DNA of 64,000 nucleotides from Plutella xylostella (GCF_932276165.1 NC_064009.1:3038001-3102000); one strand, 5' to 3'. Positions 43,084 to 54,477 are shown, counted from the stretch's first letter. The notes: generated by a model from the letters alone, not told the origin. A program made the numbers and translations.

Positions 43084-45731
43084 AGTATGGATAAATATAC
43101 AATATACCTATATCAGCTCAAAGTACGCTTAATACAACAAAAAATATATTAGATAAATAGAATTTAACATATAGTAATAAAATAATATATTTATTCTTGA
43201 AGATAATGGTTTTTTACCATGCGTTTGAAAGATGCAGGTGATGGGGCTTATTGTCTAGGTAAGTTTATGATGGGTTGGTAACAGCTATAGTAATATATCA
43301 TTTAAAGTTTCTGAACGATTCATCTGCTTCATCAATCTCAACTCAGGGTGCCGTCAGAATTTACCTTCATTTAATTTATTAACTCGCTGAGACAGCCAAG
43401 TTAGTTTCAATTAAAATTGGAATTAGACTTGACTTTAATGAGATAAGATACTACTTAGTAGTTTGCGTTAATATGCAAAAATATGAAAGTAATTTTATAG
43501 CAACCATAAAATTATACAGGATGTTTCAAAACTAATAAAGTTTCTAAGCTTACGGCTAGTACAAAATCAAAGATCTAAATCGGTTAAGAACAAAATCAAT
43601 TCAAAGCCAATATTGCTTATTGAGACACAACACTTTCCACGGTTATGAATAAATGTAACACTCCAGAACCTTCTATTTGAATACGTTACAGTGATCCAGC
43701 GCTATAGAACCCGTAGCTCTGCTGCAAACCGGTAAATTGAGAGTTACGAGACGAGAGCCGATATTGAACAAGTTGGATTGATTTTGTAACTGGCTGAATG
43801 CAGTTTATATACAGGGGGTCCGTCAAATTATATAGGGTGTTGCAAAATTGGTAAAGTTAACAGAAATTGGGTTACTCGGGGGGTAATTTTGAACAAATAG
43901 TGTTTTACGACTTTTATAAATTCCAATAATTCAGTAGTCACTCCTAAGCGTTATAAAAATACCTCTTAGTAAAATATTAAAGTACCTAGTCTAGCATTAA
44001 AACATTTATTTGGCAGAAGTTTTACTCTTTCAACATTAAATTTATTGGCAAGATAAAAAATAAATAAGCAAAGTAAATCTTGACACATTTTTACAAACCA
44101 AAATCCCATTACTCTACAGTCAAACCGCGATAAGACTTGACACAGCAATTCCTTCGGGTTCTCTTAGTCGAGAAAATACGACACCAACCCTATCTATTCA
44201 CCAATATTGTAAAAGTGAAAGTTTGATTCGCTTCAGATAAAACCAATGAAACTGTATTTTGTGTTTATAATGCGTTTTATACTTTGCTATAGGCATAATG
44301 ACAAATACTAGAGTTAGATTAGGGACTATCACTGTGGTGTAAAGTTGGATCAGACCGATTAGCGTCAATTGCCGACTGCCCAAATTGCACCGGAAATATT
44401 ATATAAGGCTGGTATACCTGTTTTTCATAATCTTATCAAAACAAATAAAGCTATTTATTTCCAACACAAAGAAGCTTACATTTACTGACAGTTCTGCAAT
44501 TTTCGTGTCAAAAGGGCTCCTCGCCTGAGGCCACAAACCCGTTGTGACGTGTCCGTTTGCCGTTTTTCCTTTGTTTTTTCCGGCTACGCTACGGTAGGTG
44601 TAGGTAGTTATAGGATACATAGTGGGCTTTTATGTGACGTCGACGTCAGTATTGTACGGGAAATGCAAACATTGCATGTGTGTATGTAGGTGCCTCTACT
44701 AGGTACATGTAGGTAGGTACATACCTATTTTAGTTATGGCTGGAAAAAAAACACAAATATTTTACTGCTCCTTCGTAACTATTACATAAGTACATATAGG
44801 TATATATGAATTATGAGAACTACAACTAAGAAAGTAATCATCCTTGTCTTCTTAAAAGTAAAAAAATAGTAACATTCATGTTTCAATAAGAAGAGGCTAG
44901 ATCTTATTACAACAACTAAATCTACATAAGTGGCTAACAAAAAAAAACCTTATTCAGGTCAAAGGTAAAGTTTGATGAATAGTAAAAGTTGGTACCTACC
45001 CAATTAAAAATTGTTATTGTAAGCGTAAAACCCGCCAATTCAATTTATATTTTTCCATTCATTTGTTTTAAATAAAATGTCAGGATTTCGAACAAAGTTA
45101 ACGAACTATTAACTTTGTTATTAAAAATGTGTGTTGTTAAAACAAAGTTTTTTATTTGCATCCATTTTATATTTACAGGGTTCGATAACTATGTTTAACA
45201 GGGTATAGTTTATCTGATACGTTATTTATGACCATTCCGAACAACTTTTAAACAACAACTCAATTTTGCCGTGTTCCTTTTAGTAGGTATAAGTAATTTA
45301 GATTTACTTCTCGAATATAATTAGAAAAAATGAGCTTACTTTTATTTGCCTAGAAAGATGTTATACATAAAGTCACAGTCAATATAAGAAATCCGTCATT
45401 GTACACAATTCCCTAATTTCATAAATTTCCTGTATTATAAAGAATATACAACCATATTAATAAATAACACACATATCTCAATTATTTCCTGATCACCAGC
45501 AAACAAGTTGAGTGGAAACTCGTTTGCGCCGAAGCGGGCGTCAGTGAGTAGGTGTTCTGTGTCAAAGTTAGGGAATGGGCAAAGTTTTTATGTTTCACTT
45601 GAGTATCTTATACTCACATTCTGAGGCGTGGGTGCCAAATTACTGAGACAAAGTTGCTTATGGGGGTAATCTTGCGTACGGGGTAAATACGCATACATGT
45701 AGTCCGCGGAACATTACCTATGTAAACAAAT

Positions 45732-45864
45732 TATTGCAAAAAAGGTATACTAAAATGGATAACGTTTTTTTTTTCGCCAATTTCCAATTTACAATAGCTG
45801 TTCAGAATGACCCCCTGAGTCACCCCCTTTCAGCTTAGTATACCCTTTGTGCAACATCCTGTAG
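45732..45864. mobile_element. MITE of the ACAGGGTGTTGCAAA family
   Basis: The left part ttgcaaaaaaggtatactaa and right part ttagtataccctttgtgcaa form inverted repeats 133 bp apart; the right end is catcctgta. Non-coding. Confidence 0.6.
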
Positions 45865-46639
45865 ACATCATTATTATTATTGTCGGCGAATGCTTTCATT
45901 AAGTATCTCATGAATCTCCATTCTTTTCAATAGGTAGTTAGGCCTAGTAGCAAGCTTAAGTTACTCCGTTTAATACATACATCATATATTTTAGTAGGTA
46001 TAGAAGGAAAATCATTCTTTGTCCCATGTCATAATACGATGTGAATGTGTCTCGTGGATGAGAGGACAAGACTTCGATAACAAGAGGATAACTTTTATTC
46101 GTAACGCTTAGGTCACGTTCACCGCGAGCTTATTTCAGTATTTATATTGTGTATAATACCTATATTAAATGTCATGGTTTTATCAGGTTTAGTTATGTAT
46201 GCTTATTGCTTATATTAACTATTACAAAACTAGACAGTACCTAAATCAGCAAAATAAATTTGCTGAAATGTAGGTACCTACAAATACATATTATACCATA
46301 ATTTAACACATATAAACATCACTACTACTCGTATAACAAACAATTTTAGTTCGCAATTTTTCAAATTTTTTCAAAATAAGCACTACAAGAGAAAAAGGTT
46401 TTAGTGCAATCAAACAAAAATGGGTACAACTTAAAGTATTAAATTAATGTGGCTTTATAAACATAGCCTTACATTAACACAATTCATAGAAATGAGCTTT
46501 GTCGTCCGAAGCTCGACCGGCGGGCCGGTGGCGGCGTGACCTAGCACAAAGTCTCACAGGCATGGATCCAGAGATACTAAATAGGTGCTAAATAATAATA
46601 TAAGTAATAGGTACTAGGACGGGTTCCCCTCATCACGCC

Positions 46640-47510
46640 TAATCTTTATTACCCTAAATTCGTTTCGCATAACTCGTAAGGTCTAAACTTTTTTGGTAGA
46701 ATCATCACTTCGCCAAGACTTATGTGTCATAAGACTCGTTTCGTCTAAAACTCTTTTGGCACAAACTTGAAACACCTAAGTCTCGTTTGCTCAAATTGTT
46801 CGTATTGGTATAATCTTGTTTCTCCTAATATTATCTTAATAAATACTATATTACGCATGTTTTAAATGTACAAATTGTGGTATTTTTCTCCTACATCCCG
46901 AAAATCACGATATTGAATGATCAAAATATCGAAAGTGAATGACCATTATAATGATTACAAACGCCATTAAACCCCATGGGATGGAAACCTTAAGATAGTT
47001 GCGACGACGAGCAAAGCGAGGAGGAGCAAGTTAGGTGCACATGTTCGTCGAAAGCAAAGCACCAGTTTGCGCTATGTAGGGAGACGCTTCGTCAAAGTTA
47101 AAGCCAAATGAATATTAGTAGTTTGTATAAGACAACACACACCGCTATTACTAATAAGTTTATATTATATAAGGTTTTTTATTTTTTATTTAATTTTTTA
47201 GTTTTGTTTTACCTATTTGTTATTTTCCTTTTTTTGTTTTTGTGTATTTTTGGTGTGTGGTGCTGGACACCGAATAAATAATTTTAATCTTATCTTTTTT
47301 TTATCTTAAGCTATGCCATAGTACTGTTTGGTTATTTGAGATTTGGCCATACCATTATTATGCTAAACAAGACTATGCGAAATAACTTTTTACTAAACGA
47401 GATTTATACCATACGATTTTCGGCGAAACGAGACTTTGACCAAACGTTACTATGCAATACGAGATTAGGCAAATAAATCTTAGGCCAAAAAAGGTAGAAC
47501 CCTTTTCTAT
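46640..47510. repeat. Phrase-repeat element, copy 1 (unrecognised family)
   Basis: The left arm (46650-46850) and right arm (47320-47490) are arrays of degenerate units of 15-17 bp. Right-arm examples are gctaaacaagactat, gcgaaataacttttt, gcgaaacgagactttg and gcaatacgagattag; left-arm units contain actcgtttcgtctaaa and relatives. A GC-rich core at 46985-47090 shares gcgacgacgagcaaagcgag and taggtgcacatgttcgtcga with the 53-kb locus. A LINE 3' end (47195-47300) sits between core and right arm. No coding capacity. Confidence 0.6.
47195..47300 (+). mobile_element. LINE 3' end with ATCTT tail
   Basis: ttgttattttccttttttt, then gtgtggtgctggacaccgaa and taaataattttaatcttatc match, in inverse, the segment at 54478-54600. 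The shared end and short-repeat tail mark a non-LTR element 3' terminus; no coding part is present here. Confidence 0.6.
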
Positions 47511-48048
47511 CTGGGTGGAGGGCGTCCGTATATACCAAATGCCATGCGGGCAGATAGAACATATTATTTTACAGCCCTTCCCCTTTTAAAGACTTCTGGA
47601 GCCGGCCCTGGACCTGGCAATCCCTATTCTTTGTAATGATATCAGACATTTCTTTTCTTGCGCTGACAAGTATAATTTCATAAGCTGATTTCATCCTTTT
47701 TGTACAAACGAAATAGGATTATGGTGTTTTCAATGAAATAGAGTTATAATTTACGATTAAATTACCGTCAAAAGAATAATATTTTTCTTTAACTAAAGAT
47801 AGCGTTATAAAGTAAGCGATATAAGCCGAAAAGTAGTTACATGAGTTCATATACTAGGTATGGAATACTCTCCGCGCTCACACTTTATTTCTTGCGAATT
47901 TTCGAAAGTTGTTTAGTAACTGAGGCACCCCATTCCGCGTAACTAGGATTCATTTGGGATTAAATACTTTTTTCTTTGAGATATTAAAAATACTTTTCAC
48001 GAAATCACAAATTGGTTAAATTGCTAACCTTTTTTTATTTTGTTTCAG

Positions 48049-48116
48049 GTTACGATATAGAAAAACAACGAGTGCCACCATATACCAAGTGTTCTTTACT
48101 AAAATTTTAAGATTAG
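48049..48116 (+). CDS. CUB/C-type lectin protein, 68-bp internal exon
   Basis: This small exon lies between a strong acceptor (ttttttattttgtttcag, AG 48047-48048) and a donor (AG|GTGAGTAA at 48116/48117). Its length is 2 modulo 3, exactly what is needed between exon 13803-14313 (leaves two codon bases) and exon 51236-52115 (needs one). Its first base completes an Arg codon. The next 22 codons (LRYRKTTSATIYQVFFTKIL, then RL) are free of stops. Its last G completes a Glu codon with the next exon. The product would continue the beta-rich segment leading into the first CUB-like domain. Confidence 0.78.
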
Positions 48117-50412
48117 GTGAGTAATTTGAAACTTTATATTTACATTAACAGCTTTATTTTAATAGCAGCTTTCCGATACCCATATCGTTATAACTCTGCC
48201 TAGATTTTGACCGGATAGCTGTGTGTCCATGCCAGTTCTCCACATATATTTTGGACCGCTTTATAAATGCATATAATTTTCATATGAATAGAAAATTTAT
48301 CTGTTAGACAACTCCTTTAGTACAAAATTAATTACTCAAATTAAAAATTTCCCGAGTATAGTACAACATTAGGACACAAGTCGATCACGTTTGCGGTTTA
48401 ACAAACGACATTGTCCATCGCCCACACCGTGACCGCAGCCAGCTACCGTGTGTCAGCCACCGCTCTAATTACCAGGCGTTACCAAATGGACTTGTGGTAG
48501 TCTCGTTCACTTGTTTAGGCTCGTTTACACTCAATTTTAGATAGGGTAGATTGTTTTCAGTGACTTTCATTTACTGCTGGAACGTAACTGGTTAAATGCT
48601 ACCCTGTATAGTAGAAAAGTAATTATGACTGTTGGCCCATTTTACACCGTACTTCGGTTCATAGGAATGCTACTTTGATAATTATTATTTGACCATTTGG
48701 AACTCAGAAAAACTTTGGGGATCGGTCCTGTGTCACAGTCCGCATTTGCATCTCAATCAGATTGGCAGCCGTGGTCGAAATTTGGCCAGGAGAAATAGTA
48801 GTTTATCTTCTCTATGGTACCTACGTATCGTAACAAGCTGAAGCAATATATACTGTAGTGATCTTAAAACCTCTACGTGATACCCAGAGGTAAATTTTCT
48901 AACACCAAATGTTTGCATTATTAGTGATTGATTACTTCTGTCCAATCGTTTGAATGAGATGGCCTCTGTGGTGGAATGAGTAGGTCCTTAACTAAAACAC
49001 ACATGTAAACAAAGTTTATGGAGAATAAAATATTATAGCTCGCCACTATCTATTGAGTTTGGTTAGTGTTATTGTGTGTTTCCTGTGTTCCGTGAAAGTT
49101 ACTATCCCTTATTTTGCTGACTTTTGTTGAAGGGAAAGTTTATATGAGCAATTGTCATTTATTTAGCTTTAGTTGAGGAAGAAACTATGCGCAAACTCGG
49201 TCTTGTTTCTAATACATGATCTTGTTTTGAGGAAAAGATGGTAAATTTTATAACTTTGTAAATGCGGATTAAATTGGATTAGGTAACTTTAAATGAAATT
49301 TCATACTTCAGATACTTTTAACATATTCTACCTGGTTGGTATATTGTGGTAGGTATTGTAAAGGAAATACAGGGAATGTATTTGACGTATCCATTTATCA
49401 GAAAGTCTGGAATACATTGTATCGTGTAAGCAAGGTTCCGCTCCAGGCTCTAACCTGTAAAGGCAGAAACTCGAAGCTTTTCAATACGTTCCCTTTTGTG
49501 GAAAATAACCTATGCATGTTTATGTTGTACCTATTGAATAATGGATCCGTCCGATTGAATAGAGTCAGCACAATATAGTACGAGCTTACTAGATGTGTTC
49601 GAATATTTATACATACCGTGGTGGAGTTATTTACGACACTGGAAATGGTATGCGAATGTATGACCATGGCGGCCAATCCCCCATTTTATACTTAACGTAG
49701 ACTAAGCTTAACTTATAGTTTAGATAATCGTGGCTGAATGTGTGCGCAGCTCGAGCAGTACAAACACTACACACCAGCTCTCTCTGTTCAGTCACTCTCA
49801 TAATGATAACGTAACGTAAGGGACGCATGAGAGAATAGACCGGAAAGACCTAGGGACCGACTACTTTATATACCGCCTTTTCTGTAAGAAGTGGATATGT
49901 TATGATTACTTATGACATGAAAGAGTTGGAGAATTCTTTATGTTTGCCTATTATACTAAACCATTACTAAACCTAATTTAAAACGTCTACAGAACTCACA
50001 CATGTTCTTGTAGGTATGTTTTACGTCCGCCATTTTTCTGCTGTGTTATTTACTCTTGTCATAAGCTATACATCTGCGCAGTTCTTGTGAATGCCTTGTT
50101 CCGCTCTTACAAATGATGTTATTAAATATGAATGAAGAGATACATTCCCCTGCGCGGCCAACAGATGTTGTGTTTGGATGAAGCTGGCTGCTTTTATTCA
50201 AATAAGACTTTGCATTAGAAACGCGCTGTTATACTCTTTATGTTACGTGATTAATGGCTAGTTTTATTTTTCAAAAAAGTAAATACGGAAGTAAATTTGT
50301 TATCCTCATCTTCATTTAACTAAATTTTGATATTATGAATGACTTTATTTATAATTTCTTCACAAGTTCACAGTCATGGCACGTAGAAAAATAATATTCT
50401 ATCGTCTGTCTG

Positions 50413-51113
50413 TATCTATAGTAGTTTGCAATAGAATCCAACAATCATGTAAACAAACCAAATTGTCACGATTACTCCGTAATCACATACATTTGACGAT
50501 CAATTATGAACATAGTCTGATTTCAACGAACGCACCATTGTTTTCACATTATCTTCAACACGATCTAACTTGTATTTATAAGTTAAATTTGTTAAAACAT
50601 TTTCAACGTAAAAATTTCGAAGTATTTGACAAGCTGTCATCTTAGTTTTTTACTCATCGAACTCTATAAGTCATTGAAAAGTTAGTGTTGTTCGTAATCT
50701 GAAGTTATCTTTTATTTTTAAATTAATAAATTATTTTAATTTAATATTATTTGAATACAATAATATTTTTTTTCAAGAGCTTAATATAATTAACCAAAAC
50801 GAAAAAAGGAAGAGAAAAAAATGAAAAAGCTAGATGGCATTTTAGACACGGCAAGCGATGACACAGTGGTTCCATTTATAATTACGGTCACCGGCGACAC
50901 TTCTGATAGTGATGATGACGAAGACGAAGATTTAAATATGTTTTACACTTTTTTATATATAATCAGTTTTATTTTATAGTCTATGGCTTATATATTTAAT
51001 CTAATTAGAACACTATGACATCACTATGGGCATAAACAATACGCTGTCAATGTCAGTCCGCCATATTTGTTTACATGATTGTTGGATTCTATTGCAAACG
51101 ACTATATAGGTAT
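50413..51113 (+). mobile_element. 0.7-kb DNA transposon remnant with 45-bp inverted repeats
   Basis: The left arm (gtttgcaatagaatccaac, aatcatgtaaacaaa) at 50413-50457 is mirrored at 51066-51113 (tttgtttacatgattgttgg, attctattgcaaac) almost perfectly. The only coding-like content is the acidic stretch at 50821-50979. The arrangement resembles an internally deleted Tc1/mariner-type element, though its target site could not be confirmed. Confidence 0.6.
50821..50979 (+). pseudogene. Acidic transposase-like tail
   Basis: Fifty-two codons from ATG: a short region then VTGDTSDSDDDEDEDLNMFY and TAG. The Ser/Asp/Glu-rich tail is like the one ending the transposase in the element at 41449-42919. Only the tail survives; assignment is by composition and context. 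Confidence 0.4.
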
Positions 51114-51235
51114 ACCTACTATGGCCAAATTTCTGTGAAAGGGTGGCTATATTTCATGAACTACATCCGACTTTTTCTAACTTCCTTTTACAAAAGACCT
51201 GAATCTGTTTACCAAAGCTTTGAACGTTGTTACAG

Positions 51236-52115
51236 AATGCGCACTACGCTTGCGCTCCATGCGCGCGGGCCGCGTGCACTCCGGGCAGCTGCCCCGCGCC
51301 CGTGGCTGCCGGCTGCTGCCCCCGCCCCCCGCGCCCCCGCACGCACTGCTGCTCGAGCTGCACAAGCTCAACGTACCCTGCGCCGCTGGCTTCGTCCGCT
51401 TCGCCCCCAACACGCCCCAGCTGTGCGGCAAGTGGGAGCAGATACCCGCCCCCAACAGAAAGTTTATTTACTACTCGGAGTCTAAAAACTCCGCAGTGGA
51501 ACTCCACGGGCGACCCATGTTCGCCGCCACCTACCGCCTCGTCGACCACTGCCACGACATCCAACTGACCAATCGAAATGGCTCGTTCGAAATCGGACCA
51601 ACTGACCGTCTGTTCTGCTCCTACACCATCCACCTGCCGTACGGGAGCCGCGTCGCGCTCCGACTGCAGATGGGCACGGGACCAATGATCAACAAGGAAG
51701 TAACCACAAAACCCATCCACGAAGACCACCAGATCCTGTGCAAGGGCATGTCGCTCGTGCTAGAAGACGGGGATTCAAAATGGCGGCACTGCTCGCAGCA
51801 GGGTGACCCTTTGCGGAGTGTTCAAATAGTGTCGGAAGGGAACTTAGTGCGGTTGAATATAAGTGTGTTAGTGAAGCGTGGTGTCGGCTCGTCCATGTGG
51901 CTGAAGGTGTGGTGGATGGAGAAGGCGGTGGACGAGCTGGTGGGCCGCTGCGAGTACGGGTGGGTGTCGCTGGGGGACTTCTGTGTGGCCGCGTTCAGGG
52001 AGGCGAAGCGCGCGTGGCGCCAAGCCGAGGCCGAGTGCGTGCGGCTTGGCGGCCATCTTGTCAGCATCATGAACGAGAGGCAACAACATACGTTGGATCA
52101 GTTACTCATACACAC
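51236..52115 (+). CDS. CUB/C-type lectin protein, large exon: two CUB-like domains and lectin start
   Basis: This 880-bp exon encodes about 293 residues. A first CUB-like domain spans ECALRLRSMRAGRVHSGQLP, then LLLELHKLNVPCAAGFVRFA and CGKWEQIPAPNRKFIYYSES. A second has HCHDIQLTNRNGSFEIGPTD, LFCSYTIHLPYGSRVALRLQ and MWLKVWWMEKAVDELVG. Then the C-type lectin fold begins: CEYGWVSLGDFCVAAFREAK, AEAECVRLGGHLVSIMNERQ. The extra Cys pair at the start makes it a long-form lectin domain. The domains act outside the cell in protein or glycan binding. The exon's first third is very GC-rich. Acceptor at 51235; donor CAC|GTAAGT at 52115/52116; leaves two bases of a Thr codon. Orthology is unknown to me. 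Confidence 0.88.
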
Positions 52116-52724
52116 GTAAGTATTTTAAATTAGAGATTATTTAGTATTTACCATCTGCAACAATATGAAATAGGAAGTCATTTATTAAACCCATATTGAG
52201 TAGCGGGACAGCAGAATAAGATAAATCCCAACATACCTATAGTTATGTATTAGTGTTATCGGATCATTGAAAGTAATTTTCACAGTATTTCAGGTAACTA
52301 AGTGAGATGTATATAGTATATACTTACGTATAATAAACTGTCCACATTTGATCATGCGTGCTCATCTTAAATACCTGATAAAATGGGTGGCTACGCGAGC
52401 CACGCAACCCTCCAGTTGTGATTCAAGCTTTGTTCAACAGATGATAATACTGAAGTGTATGGATAGACCAGCATAATATTATTCAGTCAGACAAATTATC
52501 CTTTGTATTCGGCAGTCACGATATTAACCACCATTGTCCACCAGAGCTAAGACGGCTAGCAAAGCGGTGTGCAAGGTAAAAATTAACCAATGAGATGGCA
52601 TAAAAAGTCCGCTAATGCAATTTGCGCTCCGCTCATTAGATGATTTTGGCCTCGCACACCGCTCCGCTACCCGCTCCGTAGTGGTGGACAGGTACGTGAA
52701 AACCTATAAATGTATCTCCGTCAG
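52116..52724 (+). other. Intron, 609 bp, carrying a MITE
   Basis: No gene. A MITE (52536-52689) ends 35 bp before the exon, leaving only a short native branch-point and polypyrimidine region (tgtatctccgtcag). Confidence 0.7.
52536..52689. mobile_element. MITE with GTCCACCA ends next to a splice acceptor
   Basis: The left arm (gtccaccagagctaagacgg, aaagcggtgtgcaaggtaaa) and right arm (ggcctcgcacaccgctccgc, tacccgctccgtagtggtgg) are imperfect inverted repeats of about 58 bp. Non-coding. Confidence 0.6.
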
Positions 52725-52825
52725 GCCGGGCGCGGGCGTGGACGACGTGTACTGGGTGGGCGCGACGGACGCGCTGCACGAGGGCGAGTTCCGCTGGTCC
52801 AACGGACTCTCCTTCTCCTACGCAC
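52725..52825 (+). CDS. CUB/C-type lectin protein, lectin-domain middle exon
   Basis: A 101-bp exon with acceptor ctccgtcag (AG 52723-52724) and donor GCAC|GTGAGT at 52825/52826. One base completes the Thr codon from the previous exon, then PGAGVDDVYWVGATDALHEG and EFRWSNGLSFSYA, the central WIGL-like strand of a C-type lectin domain (here VYWVGATD). It leaves one base, which the exon at 60552 completes to a His codon. Confidence 0.88.
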
Positions 52826-52867
52826 GTGAGTAAACTCTATTTGTCTTAACATACACCCTTTTTTGCC

Positions 52868-52975
52868 TACTGAGTAGAGTGACGAGACAGTATCCTCAGC
52901 CGATCCTCAATCAATGAATGGCTAGCAATTGACCGAGTGCTCTGTACACTGTCTCTAGAGTGGCTACGGCGTCAC
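52868..52975. mobile_element. Diverged copy of the GAGACAGTATCCTCG MITE
   Basis: agtgacgagacagtatcctc and agccgatcctc on the left, and acactgtctctagagtggct on the right, resemble the two ends of 54072-54199. Confidence 0.45.
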
Positions 52976-52984
52976 TGACTCAGC

Positions 52985-54025
52985 TAAAGGGGTAAGTAAT
53001 ACGAGGTATAAAAACGAATGGTATAACATTCACAAGGTATACGCCCATATTATATAAATTTATTAAGTATAACGATCACTGTGCATAACAAACGAAAGGC
53101 ATAATTACTAAATACATAATTTCGTAAAGAATAACGTTCAAAAAGTATAATTTCAATTGATATAACGATTAAAATGCATAACGTTCATAATATATAACGT
53201 TTATAACATATATTCTACAACGGATATAATTATCATAATGTATAATGCACAAAAAGTATAAAAGATTGTCGTATCGTATTTTCATTATTATTGACATTAT
53301 GTGGGGGAACGCTCCGCTCCGCTTCGCTGCGCTCCGCTTTAGTTTCGACGAACATGTGCACCTAACACGCTCCTCCTCGCTTTGCTCGTCGTCGCACCTA
53401 TCTTTAGGTTTTGGTACTAGGGGTTTTGACATTATTATTATTATTGGCGCTATGTGGGGAGACGCTCCGCTTTAGTTTCGACGAACATGTGCACCTAACA
53501 CGCTCCTCCTCGCTTTGCTCGTCGTCGCACCTATCTTTAGGTTTTGGTACTAGGGGTTTTGACATTATTATTATTATTGGCGCTATGTGGGGAGACGCTC
53601 CGCTCCGCTTCGCTGCGCTCCGCTCCGCTTCGCTGCGCTCCGCTTTGGTTTCGACGAACATGTGCACCTAACACGCTCCTCCTCGCTTTGCTCGTCGTCG
53701 CACCTATCTTTAGGTTTTGGTGCTAGGGGGTTTGACGGCGTTGGGTAATTAGAAACAGATTAGGTTATGTGTTAGTATGTTTTATGAACTTTATACTAAA
53801 TGATAGTATATATTTTAAACGATATACGTAATGTATGTTATACGAATTGATATTAGTCCTCGTAAGTATTATATATTTTGATTTTATATAAAATGTACAT
53901 TATACCAATTGAATCTTATACCTTATGAAAATATAGATTTTGTTGTTATACGTAACGTTCATTATATGTTGTGAACGTTATTAATGTGAAATTATACATT
54001 TCGTTTTTATACGTCGCAATACGCA
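52985..54025. repeat. Phrase-repeat element, copy 2 (unrecognised family)
   Basis: The left arm (about 52990-53270) is an array of 15-18-bp units around tataacgtt (aaagaataacgttca, aaatgcataacgttca, taatatataacgttta). The right arm (about 53745-54020) has units in the complementary sense (gtatgttatacgaatt, cattataccaattgaa). The centre (53298-53735) has three tandem copies of a GC-rich unit with starts 153 and 133 bp apart, each holding tatgtgggg, cgacgaacatgtgcaccta, tcgctttgctcgtcgtcgca and tctttaggttttgg, separated by (ATT)n. A cgctccgcttcgctgcgctc stretch varies in copy number between units. Confidence 0.65.
53298..53735 (+). repeat. Tandem core, three units
   Basis: Units start at 53298, 53451 and 53584. 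The length difference comes from the cgctccgcttcgctgcg module. Parts are open in several frames, but the protein repeats are compositional and unlike any domain. Confidence 0.8.
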
Positions 54026-54071
54026 CCCCAGCTAAAGTAGCTGGCACACCGTCACAATCCGGTCTCTTAAG

Positions 54072-54199
54072 CCTGATTATACCAACCTAGTAAAGTGGCC
54101 GAGACAGTATCCTCGGCCGATCACTCTTTCAATTGCTAGGTGTTCGTTGGCCGATGATCGGCGAGGATACTGTCTCGCCACTCTACAGGTGTAATCAGG
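54072..54199. mobile_element. MITE with CCTGATTA ends and 50-bp arms
   Basis: Left cctgattataccaacc, then gagacagtatcctcggccga; right gatcggcgaggatactgtct, then caggtgtaatcagg. These are near-perfect inverted repeats around a spacer of about 30 bp. Confidence 0.7.
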
Positions 54200-54477
54200 T
54201 TATACCTATGCGTTGGAACGTGACGCATCAGTCTTTAATGGTATTTAATTTTCATCCAAACGTGAGTATTCCTTATTCACTTTTATAATGCGGATATTTC
54301 TACGCTGTGAAATACCGTACCTATTTTACAAGCACCAATGGAATTTGATGATAAGCTAATTTGGCTGTAAAACCTTCTGCAAATTACATGGATATTAGGC
54401 ATTTCACTTTTATTACTCGACTCGAATTCATCTAGCGATGAACAGTCGGTTTATGTTAATCATCTAGATTATATATA

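Larger units (their letters stand above)
43084..48048 (+). other. Intron stretch before the 68-bp exon
   Basis: Mostly AT-rich DNA with no recognisable gene. It contains ends of the ACAGGGTGTTGCAAA MITE family near 43514 and 43832, a complete MITE (45732-45864), and the phrase-repeat locus at 46640-47510. Between about 44.0 and 45.7 kb I see nothing else. Confidence 0.6.
48117..51235 (+). other. Intron, 3.1 kb
   Basis: No gene seen. The 3' part holds a 0.7-kb inverted-repeat element (50413-51113), ending about 120 bp before the acceptor (AG 51234-51235, ttgaacgttgttacag). The stretch 48.1-50.4 kb shows nothing recognisable. Confidence 0.6.

Noticed and set aside
46500..47110. CpG island or promoter
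   Set aside because: The GC-rich parts are short and belong to the phrase-repeat core; no start-site motif or exon is nearby.
50376..50645. 89-codon plus-strand frame
   Set aside because: It starts beside and runs across the inverted-repeat arm of the 50413-51113 element and shows no domain.
51244..51729. 161-codon minus-strand frame and overlapping plus-strand frames
   Set aside because: Shadows of the GC-rich CUB exon, which has domain signatures and correct splice phases.
53169..53726. Repetitive frames on both strands of the tandem core
   Set aside because: Protein repeats mirror the DNA repeat in several frames at once, which indicates composition and not coding.
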